A stretch of DNA of 64,000 bases, taken from contig NZ_JAGGOL010000084.1 of assembly GCF_018614525.1 (NCBI RefSeq), forward strand, positions 1 to 64,000, written 5' to 3'. The notes under the pieces were generated by a model, which was not told the origin of the DNA, made no database searches, and worked only from the letters and a program-made list of their open reading frames with translations. Both the position numbers and the translations under genes were made by a program. Positions 34,604 to 43,632 of this stretch are shown piece by piece. The first letter of the stretch is position 1, and every line of letters begins with the position of its first letter. This DNA comes from Streptomyces sp. ISL-11 (lineage in GTDB: Bacteria; Actinomycetota; Actinomycetes; Streptomycetales; Streptomycetaceae).

Positions 34604-35162
34604 CTTCAGCCGCTTTATCCGCGAAGTCCGCGCACGAGCCGCACCCGGCTACCGATACGAGGGCGCCGGCGTCGCGGACCCGCTCGTCCGCTGGATCGAG
34701 GAAGAACGCTACTACCGCACCCTGCCCAACCACCCGTTCCCGATGCCAAACGAACCCCGCACCCACACCCCGGAGCCACTGGACCAGCTCACCTGCCGAC
34801 TCAACGATCTCCTCGCCCCCGATGCAGACGACCAAGGCCGTTGCGCCAGCTGCGGCACCAAGTTGAAAGCCCCGAAGTCGAATACGCGCTTCTGCTCAAC
34901 CGTATGCCGATCGCGCGACTGAAGACGCCAGCAACACGATCGCGCACTCCGCGATGCCTCCTCCCGGATACAGACTAGGGAATGCCCGGTCTGCGGGGTC
35001 ACCTGGCTGGCGGGCCTGGATCAGGACGAGGGAGCGGTAACAGGGCTTGGGGGGATGCTCAAGAAGGATCGCTCGCAGAGACCCCGTCGCATCATCGGCC
35101 AAGTGCTGATCAAGCCATCCAGGGGTGTGACCGAGATACGCGTCAAAGAGGCAACGGGATGA
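34604..35162 (+). pseudogene. C-terminal fragment of a zinc-finger protein with an internal stop
   Basis: In a different frame from Ku, SRFIREVRARAAPGYRYEG and WIEEERYYRTLPNHPFPMP lead to CASCGTKLKAPKSNTRFCST followed by VCRSRD, a C-x2-C...C-x3-C treble-clef-like finger. A TGA stop follows at 34920-34922, but the same frame continues as RRQQHDRALRDASSRIQTRE then CPVCGVTWLAGLDQDEGAV up to a stop at 35160, looking like the second finger of the same protein. So it appears both 5'-truncated and interrupted by a nonsense change. I do not recognise the family; similar fingers occur on actinobacterial plasmids and phages. Confidence 0.55.
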
Positions 35163-35216
35163 TCTTGAAACCCTGAGCGCCGGGCCCGTCCCGTATTTCA
35201 GAGGGACACCTACGCT

Positions 35217-35235
35217 GTTCTGCCAGCGGCAGAAC
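35217..35235. promoter_or_regulatory. 19-bp palindrome upstream of the dienelactone-hydrolase-like gene
   Basis: GTTCTGCC-AGC-GGCAGAAC, perfect 8-bp arms, centred about 51 bases before the ATG at 35277. The position suits an operator over the promoter. No regulator gene adjoins, so the binding protein is unknown. Confidence 0.6.
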
Positions 35236-35276
35236 ACCGGCCGGACCGGGCTCGACGATCACTACAGTCCAGTCTC

Positions 35277-36014
35277 ATGACGACGATTACGACGCGTACG
35301 GTCGAGTACCCGGCCGACGGTTTGACGATGATCGGGCACCTCGCGCTCCCGGCCGGTGTCGACCGCCGGCCCGCAGTACTGCTCGGGCCAGAGGGCATGG
35401 GGCTCAGCGACGTCGAGCGCCGCCGGGCCGATGCTCTCGCCGAGCTGGGATATGTAGCGCTGGCCTTCGACCTTCACGGCGGGCGCTATTTGGGTGACCC
35501 CGAGGAGATGCTGGCCCGTTGCATGCCACTGCTCGCTGATCCCGACCGGATGCGGCGCATCGGCCACGCGGCACTCGACGAGTTGCGCACCGAGCCCCGG
35601 ACCGACCCCGACCGGATCGCCGCCATCGGCTACGGCACCGGGGGCGCCGTCGGGCTGGAACTCGGGCGCGACGGCGTCAACCTGCGCGCGATCGGGACAG
35701 TCAACGCAACTACCACGGGCCGACCGGGCGAGGCAGCGCGCATCCGCTGCCCGGTGTGGGCCGGGGTCGGATCGGAAGACCCGATCATGCCGCCCGCGCA
35801 ACGAAACGCGTTCACCGCTGAGATGCAGGCCGCGGGCGTCGACTGGCGCCTCGCGGTCTATGGCGGCGCCTTGCACGCCTTCCACCACCCGCCGGTCGAC
35901 CACCCCGTGGTCCCCGGTGTCGGCTACCATCCACGGCACGCGCAGCGAGCCTGGCGCGACGTCGTCGACCTGCTCGCCGAGTGCCTGCCCGTGACGGAGG
36001 ACCTGGGGGCATGA
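35277..36014 (+). CDS. Dienelactone-hydrolase-like protein lacking the usual nucleophile
   Basis: A 245-residue alpha/beta-hydrolase of the DLH family. YPADGLTMIGHLALPAG, RRPAVLLGPEGMGL, YVALAFDLHGGRYLGDPEEM, VWAGVGSEDPIMPP (acid) and VYGGALHAFHHP (His) keep the normal order. At the nucleophile elbow, usually GYCFGG, it reads GYGTGG: Gly120 replaces Cys/Ser. Thr121 or a neighbour might substitute, or the protein may have a non-hydrolytic role. It lies intact between broken genes, with a 19-bp palindrome upstream. Homologues in Streptomyces are annotated dienelactone hydrolase family protein; a real substrate is unknown. Confidence 0.85.
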   Translation: MTTITTRTVEYPADGLTMIGHLALPAGVDRRPAVLLGPEGMGLSDVERRRADALAELGYVALAFDLHGGRYLGDPEEMLARCMPLLADPDRMRRIGHAALDELRTEPRTDPDRIAAIGYGTGGAVGLELGRDGVNLRAIGTVNATTTGRPGEAARIRCPVWAGVGSEDPIMPPAQRNAFTAEMQAAGVDWRLAVYGGALHAFHHPPVDHPVVPGVGYHPRHAQRAWRDVVDLLAECLPVTEDLGA

Positions 36015-36139
36015 CCCAGCCAAACATGCTGGCGCCAGGACTGGTCAGCGTCGCGCACTGACAGTCTCCTCCCCTCAAGCCCTCACAGCAGAACCACATT
36101 CGGGCAGTTGTGTGATCGTGGAGACGTATTCACAACTGC

Positions 36140-36164
36140 CGCAGTAAATACCGGATTTACTGCG
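36140..36164. repeat. Inverted repeat CGCAGTAAAT/ATTTACTGCG with an extra half-site nearby
   Basis: CGCAGTAAAT-ACCGG-ATTTACTGCG, perfect 10-bp arms. The right arm is repeated alone at 36233-36242. This AT-rich motif stands out here and lies exactly at the border between the hydrolase gene and the NRPS remnant, so it may be a recombination or operator site. Confidence 0.6.
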
Positions 36165-36271
36165 ACGGAGCCCTGGCCGTGATCGTCGCGACCTGCGGCG
36201 GACCGTTCCGGCTTCCAGGGCGAGATGTACGCATTTACTGCGGCATCACTGTGCTGACCACACGTAAAGCC

Positions 36272-36715
36272 GCATCAAGACGATCGGCGGCATCGACCTG
36301 CTCACCGCCGAGGAGCGGCACAAGGTACTGGTGGAGTGGATGGGCCCGGTCGGCCAGGCGCCGGAGGGCACGACCTCCCCGGCCTCTTCGCCGCCCAGGA
36401 GGTCGCCACGCCACACCGGGAGGCCGTCGCATCGGGTAAGGACCGGCTCACCTACACGGAGCTCCATAAGGCTGCCAACAGGCGTCGGACGAGGCAAGGC
36501 AGCGGCCATCGCACTGCCCCGCTCGACCAACCTGGCGACCGCTGTCCTTGCCGTCCTCAAGACCGGAGCCGCCTACCTGCCGCTCGACCTAAGCCACCCG
36601 GCCGGGCACCTGGCACGTGTGCTGACGACACCGCGCCCGCACTCGTCCTCACGCACTCGGACATGGCCCCGCCACTGCCCGCAGCCCCGCACCGCGCCAC
36701 CGCGTTCGATGGTGG
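36272..36715 (+). pseudogene. Remnant of an NRPS condensation-adenylation junction
   Basis: Pieces in three frames together read as an NRPS linker and adenylation-domain start: GGIDLLTAEERHKVLVEW (C-A linker), then DLPGLFAAQEVATPHREAV and RLTYTELHKAANR (A1 region), then VGRGKAAAIALPRSTNLATA and VLKTGAAYLPLDLSHPAGHL (A1/A2 region). Frame changes near 36365 and 36480 break it, and it stops where the acetyltransferase gene ends. The remaining modules are gone. It marks a deleted or dismantled non-ribosomal peptide cluster. Confidence 0.8.
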
Positions 36716-37540
36716 TCATTGTGAGGACCACCAGGTCGACGAGGTGACGGCGGTGAAGCCCAGCGACTCGTACAGCGGCCGTCCGAGCCGTGAGGCGGTG
36801 AGTGTCACCGTAAGGTTCGACATGGGCGCCAGAGAGCCGAGCATGACGGCCCGTCCGACGCCGCGGGAGCGGTGCGCCGCCGCCGTGCCGACCCAGTAGT
36901 GGCTGCCGGACCCGTCGTGGACGACGGTGACACCGGCTCCGGCCGGCTCGCCGTCGAGGACGGCGAGAAAGACATCCACGCCTGGCTGCTCGGTCAGCGT
37001 CGTGGGGAACATCTCGCCGGGACGGTAGGGGGTGAATCTGGTCAGCCCGAAGCCCTCGATCACGATCTCCTCGGCAGCCCGCAGCTCGTGCGCCCGCCGG
37101 ACGCGGACCACCTCCATCGCGGGGGCGGGGACGGGGCCGGGCGGGCGCACCATGATCGGCATCTGCCAGTTGCGCATGCCCAGGTGACTCAGGTCGGTGG
37201 AACTGAACGGATCCTCGACATCCACCGGTCCGGTCGGCCGGCCGGCCAGCTCGGTCAGCTCGGCGAGCTCGTGCGCGTCGGGGTCGGGTTCCTGCAGCAG
37301 GATGCGTGCCCCGGCGCGCTCGTCGCCGAGCACGGCGAGGAAGCCGCGCCGGCGGATCACCTCGTGGCCGCGGGCGTTTCCGGTCGCGGTCCAGAACGCG
37401 GCGGAGTTGCGGGCCTGGCGAGTCGCCGCGTCGTCGAAGGCCGCGGGGGCATCCGGATGGTCCTGCCCGCTTCGATCCTCGACACGGGCGTCGGGGGTGG
37501 TCTGCCAAGAGTTGGCCACGGATGGCTCCAGTTCAGTCAC
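36716..37540 (-). CDS. GNAT-family N-acetyltransferase
   Basis: A 274-residue protein with an N-terminal half of unknown type (about 1-140, similar to the front domain in two-domain GNATs) and a C-terminal GNAT domain. MEVVRVRRAHELRAAEEIVI is its first strand/helix, HYWVGTAAAHRSRGVGRAVM is the acetyl-CoA pyrophosphate loop (R/Q-x-x-G-x-G/A), and LYESLGFTAV is the last motif. GTG 37540 is used as the start; no strong ribosome site is visible, and internal starts are possible. The gene lies opposite the NRPS remnant and ends at its border. Acceptor unknown. Confidence 0.8.
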   Translation of the reverse strand: MTELEPSVANSWQTTPDARVEDRSGQDHPDAPAAFDDAATRQARNSAAFWTATGNARGHEVIRRRGFLAVLGDERAGARILLQEPDPDAHELAELTELAGRPTGPVDVEDPFSSTDLSHLGMRNWQMPIMVRPPGPVPAPAMEVVRVRRAHELRAAEEIVIEGFGLTRFTPYRPGEMFPTTLTEQPGVDVFLAVLDGEPAGAGVTVVHDGSGSHYWVGTAAAHRSRGVGRAVMLGSLAPMSNLTVTLTASRLGRPLYESLGFTAVTSSTWWSSQ

Positions 37541-37781
37541 GGTGCGGTGGTCCCGGCGGAGGAGCGGACAAGGCCCGAGGAGAAGTCGCCTCGGGCCTTC
37601 GTCATGCTCCGGCCTAACGACGTAATGTCGCTGATAGCCGGGTCGATCTCAACCGAGATTGCCGAGCCGTCCGCCTCACGCGCTCTCACCCGAGTTCGCA
37701 TGCCGCTGCCGTGCTCGCGCAATCCGCGGTGTGGCCGTGGTGCGGGAGGGCCGGGCGACCCGGTCCTCCCGCCCGGTTCCG

Positions 37782-39035
37782 TTACGGCCAGCCCTGCTCC
37801 ACCTTGGCGGGGGCGGTGTTCCAGTTCTTGGGTATGAACGTGATCATGTAGGTTCCGCGGTCGAAGTCGGCGTACCCGGCGGACCAGTTCCGGAACTTGC
37901 TCTCGTAGACGTGCATGGGGCCCAGGTCGCTATTGGGCGCGTGATAGTGGTCGCCGTGGGTCCATACCGTCTTCTCGGCATCCGCTTCCGTTTGGGCCCC
38001 GAACCAGCCGTAGTCGAAATTGACCCAACTCTCGCCGGGCCTGGCGGGACTGCGCGGGATACTCCTGTCTCCCGACATGTCGACCAGGCCGGTGCCCTGG
38101 TCGGGACGGAAGGCTGCCGGATCGCCGTACTTCCTCCTGTCGGAGGAGCCCCGCTGGTCCTGCCCGCTCCAGAAGTGCTTCGAGTAGATCACTGCCTTCA
38201 TCTTGGACGGGTCGTAGTTGCCTCCGTCTCTTTCTTTGAAGGACGGTGTGTTCCTCAGTGCGGAGTAGAAGTTCGAGCGGCTGTCCTCGTGGAGCAGAGC
38301 GTCATTGTTGTTCGTGAGCCCCGCCTTGAGATTGTCGAGATACGTCCCCTCGTCATGGGCGTTTTCCAGGGCCTTGTTCATGATGGACGCCACATCACGC
38401 GCCCGCTTGAAGCCCTTCCCCTCGTCGAAACTGCCCTTGGCGATGCGCCCCTCGAACTCTGCCCGCGTTTCATCGGGTCGGGGGCTGACGTTCTTGAGGT
38501 CGTTCTTGTACTTGTTCTCGTCGAAGAACGCGAACGCCAATTTGTTCATCGGGTAGGGACCCGAATTGACCCAGGTGACGCCGACGCAGCCGTAGGACAG
38601 CTTCTCTCGCTGGCCCTCGGTCATTTGCTGCTTCTTGCCGTCGAGGTGGCTGTAGGACTGCTGCCACTTGCGTATGTAGTTGTTGATGACCGTGGTGGCC
38701 CTGCCTCCGTAGGCCTGGTACGCGTCAGGCATCCTGTCCAGCGGCTCGGCCGGAGGGGTCACCCTGTCGTCGGCACGGCTGGGAGGCCGGAAGGACGGGT
38801 CGGCGCTCGGGGACGATTCCCCCGGAGGCTTGCCGGGTTGCCCCAGAGCCAGGGCGCTTTCGTTGAGTGCGTTGATGTTCTTGACGTCTTCCGCAGTCAG
38901 GCCGTGCGTTGTGGCGTAGGGCTTCTCTTCCGTGCCGCCGCTGCCTGCGGCCTGGCTGACCGTCGGTATTAATGCGGCGGTGCATATGACTGCACCAGCG
39001 GTGGCGAAGGTGAGGAATCTTCTCTGTTTGTACAT
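37782..39035 (-). CDS. Microbial transglutaminase precursor (protein-glutamine gamma-glutamyltransferase)
   Basis: A 417-residue prepro-enzyme clearly homologous to the S. mobaraensis calcium-independent transglutaminase. A signal peptide ends about residue 30 (SQA-AGS). The pro-region follows (TAEDVKNINALNES, FRPP), then the mature enzyme beginning near DDRVTPPAEPLDRMP. The triad is complete with the known spacing: Cys150 in SYGCVGVTW, Asp341 in VNFDYGWF and His360 in WTHGDHYH (191 and 19 residues apart). The C-terminus NTAPAKVEQGWP matches. It crosslinks glutamine to lysine in extracellular proteins during aerial growth, after the pro-peptide is removed by secreted proteases. A small secreted-protein gene lies just upstream on the same strand. 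Confidence 0.95.
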   Translation of the reverse strand: MYKQRRFLTFATAGAVICTAALIPTVSQAAGSGGTEEKPYATTHGLTAEDVKNINALNESALALGQPGKPPGESSPSADPSFRPPSRADDRVTPPAEPLDRMPDAYQAYGGRATTVINNYIRKWQQSYSHLDGKKQQMTEGQREKLSYGCVGVTWVNSGPYPMNKLAFAFFDENKYKNDLKNVSPRPDETRAEFEGRIAKGSFDEGKGFKRARDVASIMNKALENAHDEGTYLDNLKAGLTNNNDALLHEDSRSNFYSALRNTPSFKERDGGNYDPSKMKAVIYSKHFWSGQDQRGSSDRRKYGDPAAFRPDQGTGLVDMSGDRSIPRSPARPGESWVNFDYGWFGAQTEADAEKTVWTHGDHYHAPNSDLGPMHVYESKFRNWSAGYADFDRGTYMITFIPKNWNTAPAKVEQGWP

Positions 39036-39234
39036 GAAAACAACAACTCCCTTTGGTGATGTTCGTGAACGAGAGCGTGCGAGAGCACGACAAGGGCGCC
39101 GCCTCGAGGCGAAAGGACACGCCCTAGGGGAGATGGCGGTGCGGCGCGCTCGTCGCCGGTCACGGCCGTGGTGGCGCCGGGCGGGCAGCGCGACTCGGTC
39201 GCCGCCCGGCGTGGGCCGGTCGGGCGACCAGGCG

Positions 39235-39726
39235 CTACATCAGCGTCGTCGCCGAAGCGACGACGCGGGCCCGGCCCGGGTCGTCGGGGTCGCCGTAGCG
39301 GACCTCGACGCGCGGGTGGGAGCGGAGGAATTCGGTGTCGGCCAGGCGGACCTGGTCGGGGTGGTCCACCGTGCGCACGGCGATGTCCGTGTCGAGGAAG
39401 AAGCTGAACTCACCCGAGGCCGGGGCGTAGACGAAGAACTTGCCGCCCTCGAACCTCTGCCGCGCGATGTCGTCCGTCAGGACCAGGGACCAGAAGCCCA
39501 CACAGTGGCCCGCGGGACACATGAACCGGAAGTCGGCCCGTAGGCCGTCCAGTTCCATCCAACGGAAGGGGTTGCCGTCGTCCGCGTTGATCGTGGCGGG
39601 GACGGCGGCGGGCGCCGGGGCGGTACCGACCCGGGTGACCGCTTGGGCTCCCTGGGTGAGCGGAAGGGCGAGAGCCGCGGTCACGGCGACGGTGGTGAGG
39701 GTGCGGAGAGCGGTTCTGCGTATCAC
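39235..39726 (-). CDS. Small secreted protein of unknown function
   Basis: A 163-residue protein with a signal peptide (MIRRTALRTLTTVAVTAALA, cleavage near AQA/VTR about residue 29). The mature part has two cysteines (FMCPAGHCVGFW), likely a disulfide, and a beta-rich look (GKFFVYAPASGEFSFFLDTD). No family recognised. It is 199 bases upstream of the transglutaminase on the same strand. It could be a co-secreted inhibitor or substrate, but that is only positional inference. Confidence 0.7.
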   Translation of the reverse strand: MIRRTALRTLTTVAVTAALALPLTQGAQAVTRVGTAPAPAAVPATINADDGNPFRWMELDGLRADFRFMCPAGHCVGFWSLVLTDDIARQRFEGGKFFVYAPASGEFSFFLDTDIAVRTVDHPDQVRLADTEFLRSHPRVEVRYGDPDDPGRARVVASATTLM

Positions 39727-40192
39727 TTCTCGGCTCCTGGATGAGTGATCAGGTCGATACGAGCAGTGATCATGTCTCCGCGTTAACTCCCCGGCAACAT
39801 CATGGCTTTGAAACCGGCCAACCTGCTGCTGAGGCGGTATCTGGCCATGCCTTCGATCCGGCCCGGCGTGGAGGATACGGTGGTGTTCGGGAACTCCACG
39901 GCGCGGTCGATGTCGTCGTTGCCGACCGGGACGAAGAGCACCGTTCGGCCGGTACGACGCTCCGTCGGCCCGGAGGGACGGTTACCTTGCCCCGACGTCC
40001 CGTCTCCTCGGTTACCGAAACGGCGGCCATGGTGGCATATGTGGTCCGCCGAGCGTGGTCTTCGACGCCGAACGCTGTTGTGCGACCCCTCGATGGAGTC
40101 ACGTTCTCCGGGCGCGCTGTGGCGCGGCCTCGCGGGGAAAGGGTGCGGCGCCCAGCGGTGGTGGAGCTGGTGTCCGGCCGGGCGCCCGACGG
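39727..40192. other. Non-coding or degenerate stretch
   Basis: 466 bases between the small secreted-protein gene and the membrane-protein remnant. Overlapping frames on both strands give no recognisable domain. It holds the promoter of the secreted-protein gene near its left end; the rest may be decayed sequence. Confidence 0.4.
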
Positions 40193-40594
40193 TCAAGCCG
40201 ACAGGCTGGTGTCCTGCTGCTGCCGGTCGAGATTGAGCTGGTCGCCCTCCTCGCAGACGACGATCGGGCCGTGGAGCTTATCCAACTTCGCGTACTGCGT
40301 GCGGCCGAAACCCTCCTGCTTGTAGCCCGCCCACCGGGCGAGGTCGGGCTTCTTCAGCTCCACGCCGGCCTTCTGGTGGGCGAGGTAGACGTGCTCGGCC
40401 TTCTGACTCTTCGTCTCACCGGGCCGGACGAAGCCGGCCCACACGGTCACGATGGCCGCCGTACCGAGGGCGATCCCGGCTCGCACCCGGATGCGGCTGG
40501 CTTCTTCGTCACCGCGCATGCGGCGCAGGGCGATGCGTCCTGAGACGACCGCGCAGATTCCCAGGGCAGGATGAAGAGGAGGGGGAGGATGCGG
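40193..40594 (-). pseudogene. DUF4190-like membrane protein, 5' end lost at the transposase junction
   Basis: The part from ATG 40519 (108 residues) contains RVRAGIALGTAAIVTVWAGF, a membrane segment, and a soluble tail VYLAHQKAGVELKKPDLARW. Reading further upstream gives ALGICAVVSGRIALRRMRGD, typical of the central loop of DUF4190 proteins, and in a neighbouring frame ILPLLFIL, the preceding helix. The rest is replaced by the transposase. A short protein from 40519 could still be made, but it would lack the first helix. Confidence 0.55.
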
Positions 40595-43586
40595 ATCTTC
40601 TTCCTCGACGACGAGGACCGCAAGCTGATCGCGAAGCGGCGCGGTGATCACAGGCGGCTCGGGTTCGCCCTTCAGATGTGCACCGTGCGCTACATCGGCC
40701 GGTTCCTCCCGGACGACCCACTGGAAGTTCCGTGGGCGGTGGCGGAGTACCTCGGGGAGCAGCTCGGCATCGAGGACGTCTCGTGCGTGAAGCAGTACAC
40801 CGAGCGCAAGCCGACGGCGTACGAGCACGCGTGGGAGATCCGGGACGTCCGTACGTTCCTGCACGGTCGGGCGTGGACGCACGCCAAGGGGCCGGTGGCG
40901 TTGTTCAATCAGGCGGTGGGCTGACTGCGCCGGCACCGGGTGCTGCTGCCCGGGGTATCGGTGCTGGCCCGGAAGGTGTCCGAGGTTCGTACGGTCGCGG
41001 AGAAGCGGCTGCACGCCACGGTTGCTCGTGCCGCTCACCGCGCGGACGCGGCGCTGCCTGCGGACCTGGTGGCCACGCTGGTTACGCCGGAGGGCGCCCG
41101 GTACTCGGAGCTGGAGCGGCTGCGCCGGCCGCCGACGCGCACGACGGGCACGGCCTTCGCCCGGTCGTTGGAGCGGGTCGATGAGATCGGCGCGTTCCAG
41201 CTGGGCCGGGTGCGGCTGTCGCAGGTTCCGCCGAACCGGCTGGCGGCGCTGGCCCGGTACGGGCTGGGCTCGAAGGCGGCGAGCCTGGAGCGGGCCGAGG
41301 AGCCCAAGCGCACCGCGATGCTCACCGCGGTGATGCGGCACCTGGAGGCGAAGGCTATCGACGAGGCCCTGGACCTCTTCCAGGTCCTCATGGCGACCCG
41401 GCTGATCAGTACGGCGAAGCGGGCCACCGAGAAGGAACGCCTGTCGACGCTGCCGCAGCTGGAGAAGGCGTCACGGACGCTCGCGCGGGCGGCGAAGGTC
41501 CTGTTCGAGGAGCTGGAGCTGGTCGAGACCCACGGCGCCGACCTGGACACGGCGGCGCTATGGGCGGCGGTCGAGGAGGTCGCGCCCCGGGAGGCGGTGA
41601 TGAGCGCGGCCGCGCTGGTGGTCTCGCTGGTGCCCGAGGACGAGGGCTCCGCCGACGTCGCGATGCGGGCGGCCCTGACCACCCGGTACAACACGGTGCG
41701 CCCGTTCCTGGCGCTGCTGGGCGAGTCGAAGGCGCTGGAGGCGGCGACCGCGTGCTGGCCGGGGTGCGGCGGCTGCCCGCGCTGGCGAGGCGGCGGGTGA
41801 AGGACAAGCCGCTGCTGCCGCGCGAGATCGACGACAAGCTGGTGCCGGCCGCGTGGCGCAAGGCGGTGTACGCGAACGCCGACCTGCCGACCGGCGCGGT
41901 GGACCGGGACGCGTACGTGGTGTGCGTGCTGGAGCAGCTGCACCGCGCCCTTCAGCGGCGGGACGTGTTCGCCTCCTCCTCGCACCGCTGGTCCGACCCC
42001 CGGGCCCGGCTTCTGGGCGGGCCCGCGTGGGAGGCGGTGCGCGAGGACCTGCTGGCCGGCCTGAGCCTGGACATGCCCGTCCAGGACCACTTGGCGGAGC
42101 TGGCGCGGGCCCTGGACGCGGGCTGGAAGCAGATGGCGGAGCGTCTGGAGAGCGCGGGGGCGGATGCGAAGGTGTCGCTCGATGTCCTGCCGAACGGCCG
42201 GGTGAAGCTGAACGTGGAGAAGCTCGGCGCGCTCGGTGAGCCGAAGTCGCTGGCGTGGCTGCGCAAGCGGGTCGAGAAGATGCTCCCGAAGATCGACCTG
42301 CCGGACCTGCTCTTCGAGGTCCACTCCTGGACCGGGTTCCTCGACGCCTTCGTGCACCTGGGCGACGGCACCACCCGGATGAAGGACCTCACCACGTCGG
42401 TAGTCGCGCTGCTCGTCTCGGAGGCGTGCAACATCGGCATGACGCCGGTCACCAACCCCGGGCACGAGGCCCTCACCCGCTCCCGCCTGGTCCACGTCGA
42501 CCAGTTCTACCTGCGCGCGGACACGATCGCCGCGGCGAACGCGATGCTGATCCGGGCCCAGTCCGAGGTGCCGATCGTGCAGTTCTGGGGCGACGGCCTG
42601 CTGGCCTCGGTCGATGGGTTGCGGTTCGTGGTCCCAGTACGGACCATCAGCTCCGCGCCGTCTCCGAAGTACTTTGGGTTCAAGCGCGGCATCACCTGGC
42701 TCAACGCCGTCAACGACCAGGTTGCCGGGATCGGACAGATGGTCGTCCCCGGCACGCCGCGCGACTCCCTGCACATCCTGGACGCGCTGCTGAACCTGGA
42801 CGGCGGGGTGAAGCCGGAGATGGTGGCCACCGACAACGCTCGTACTCCGACGTCGTGTTCGGGATCTTCAAGATCCTGGGCTACAACTTCAGCCCCCGCT
42901 TCAAGGACCTGGACGACCAGAGGTTCTGGCGGGCGACCATGCCCGGGGTGGAGACGGGGACGTACGGGGTGCTGGAGCCGCTCGCGCGGAACCGGGTGAA
43001 CCTGAAGAAGATCGAGACGTGGTGGCCGGACATGCTGCGCGTCGCGGGTTCCCTGGTCACCAACCAGGTTCGCGCCTACCACCTGCTGCGGATGTTCGGC
43101 CGCGAGGGCCACCCCACCCCGCTGGGGCAGGCGTTTGCCGAGTACGGGCGGATCGGCAAGACCGAACACCTGATGCGCATGGTGGACCCGGTTGACGACA
43201 CCTACCGCCGGCAGATGAACCACCAGCTCACCGTGCAGGAGTCCCGCCACAAGCTGGCCCGGGACGTGTGCCACGGCAAGCGCGGCACTATCCACCAGGC
43301 GTACCGGGACGGGATGGAGGACCAGCTCGGCGCGCTCGGCCTGGTCCTCAACGCCATTGTGCTCTGGACGACGCGGTTCATAGACGCCGCTGTCGCCCAG
43401 CTCCGCGCCGAGGGACATGAGATCCGTGACGAGGACATCGCGCGGCTGTCCCCGCTCAAGCACAAGAATCTCAACGTCCTGGGCCGCTATAGCTTCACCG
43501 CCTCCATCCCGGCCAGCGGCGGCCTGCGTCCGTTGCGCGACCCGGACGCGGTCGAACTCGACGATGACGACGAGGGGACGGAATAG
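40595..43586 (+). pseudogene. Tn3-family transposase (tnpA), 5'-truncated with three disabling changes
   Basis: Sequence from IFFLDDEDRKLIAKRRGDH through RLGFALQMCTVRYIGRFLPD to the DDE part (LLVSEACNIGMTPVT, LVHVDQFYLRADTI, SAPSPKYFGFKRGITWLNAV) and the end SFTASIPASGGLRPLRDP is a Tn3/Tn4556-type transposase of about 1000 residues. The usual first 25 or so residues are missing. There is an in-frame TGA at 40921, and one-base deletions near 41752 (inside ACCGCGTGCTGG) and 42844 (inside AACGCTCGTACT) shift the frame twice. It cannot make active enzyme. A sequencing error could explain a single shift but hardly all three. Confidence 0.9.
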
Positions 43587-43632
43587 CTGTTGCGGCTCAC
43601 GAGGTCGTTGCCGATGGTTGACGCGGTGCTGC

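Noticed and set aside
33100..36300. tRNA gene as an integration site in the scar region
   Set aside because: I looked for a cloverleaf and T-loop (GGTTCGAATCC-like) and found none.
39741..40325. Open frames in the gap after the small secreted protein
   Set aside because: Three overlapping frames, none with conserved-looking sequence or a ribosome site.
40193..41341. A 382-residue minus-strand protein spanning the transposase
   Set aside because: Only the last 130 residues are plausible; the rest is antisense to tnpA.
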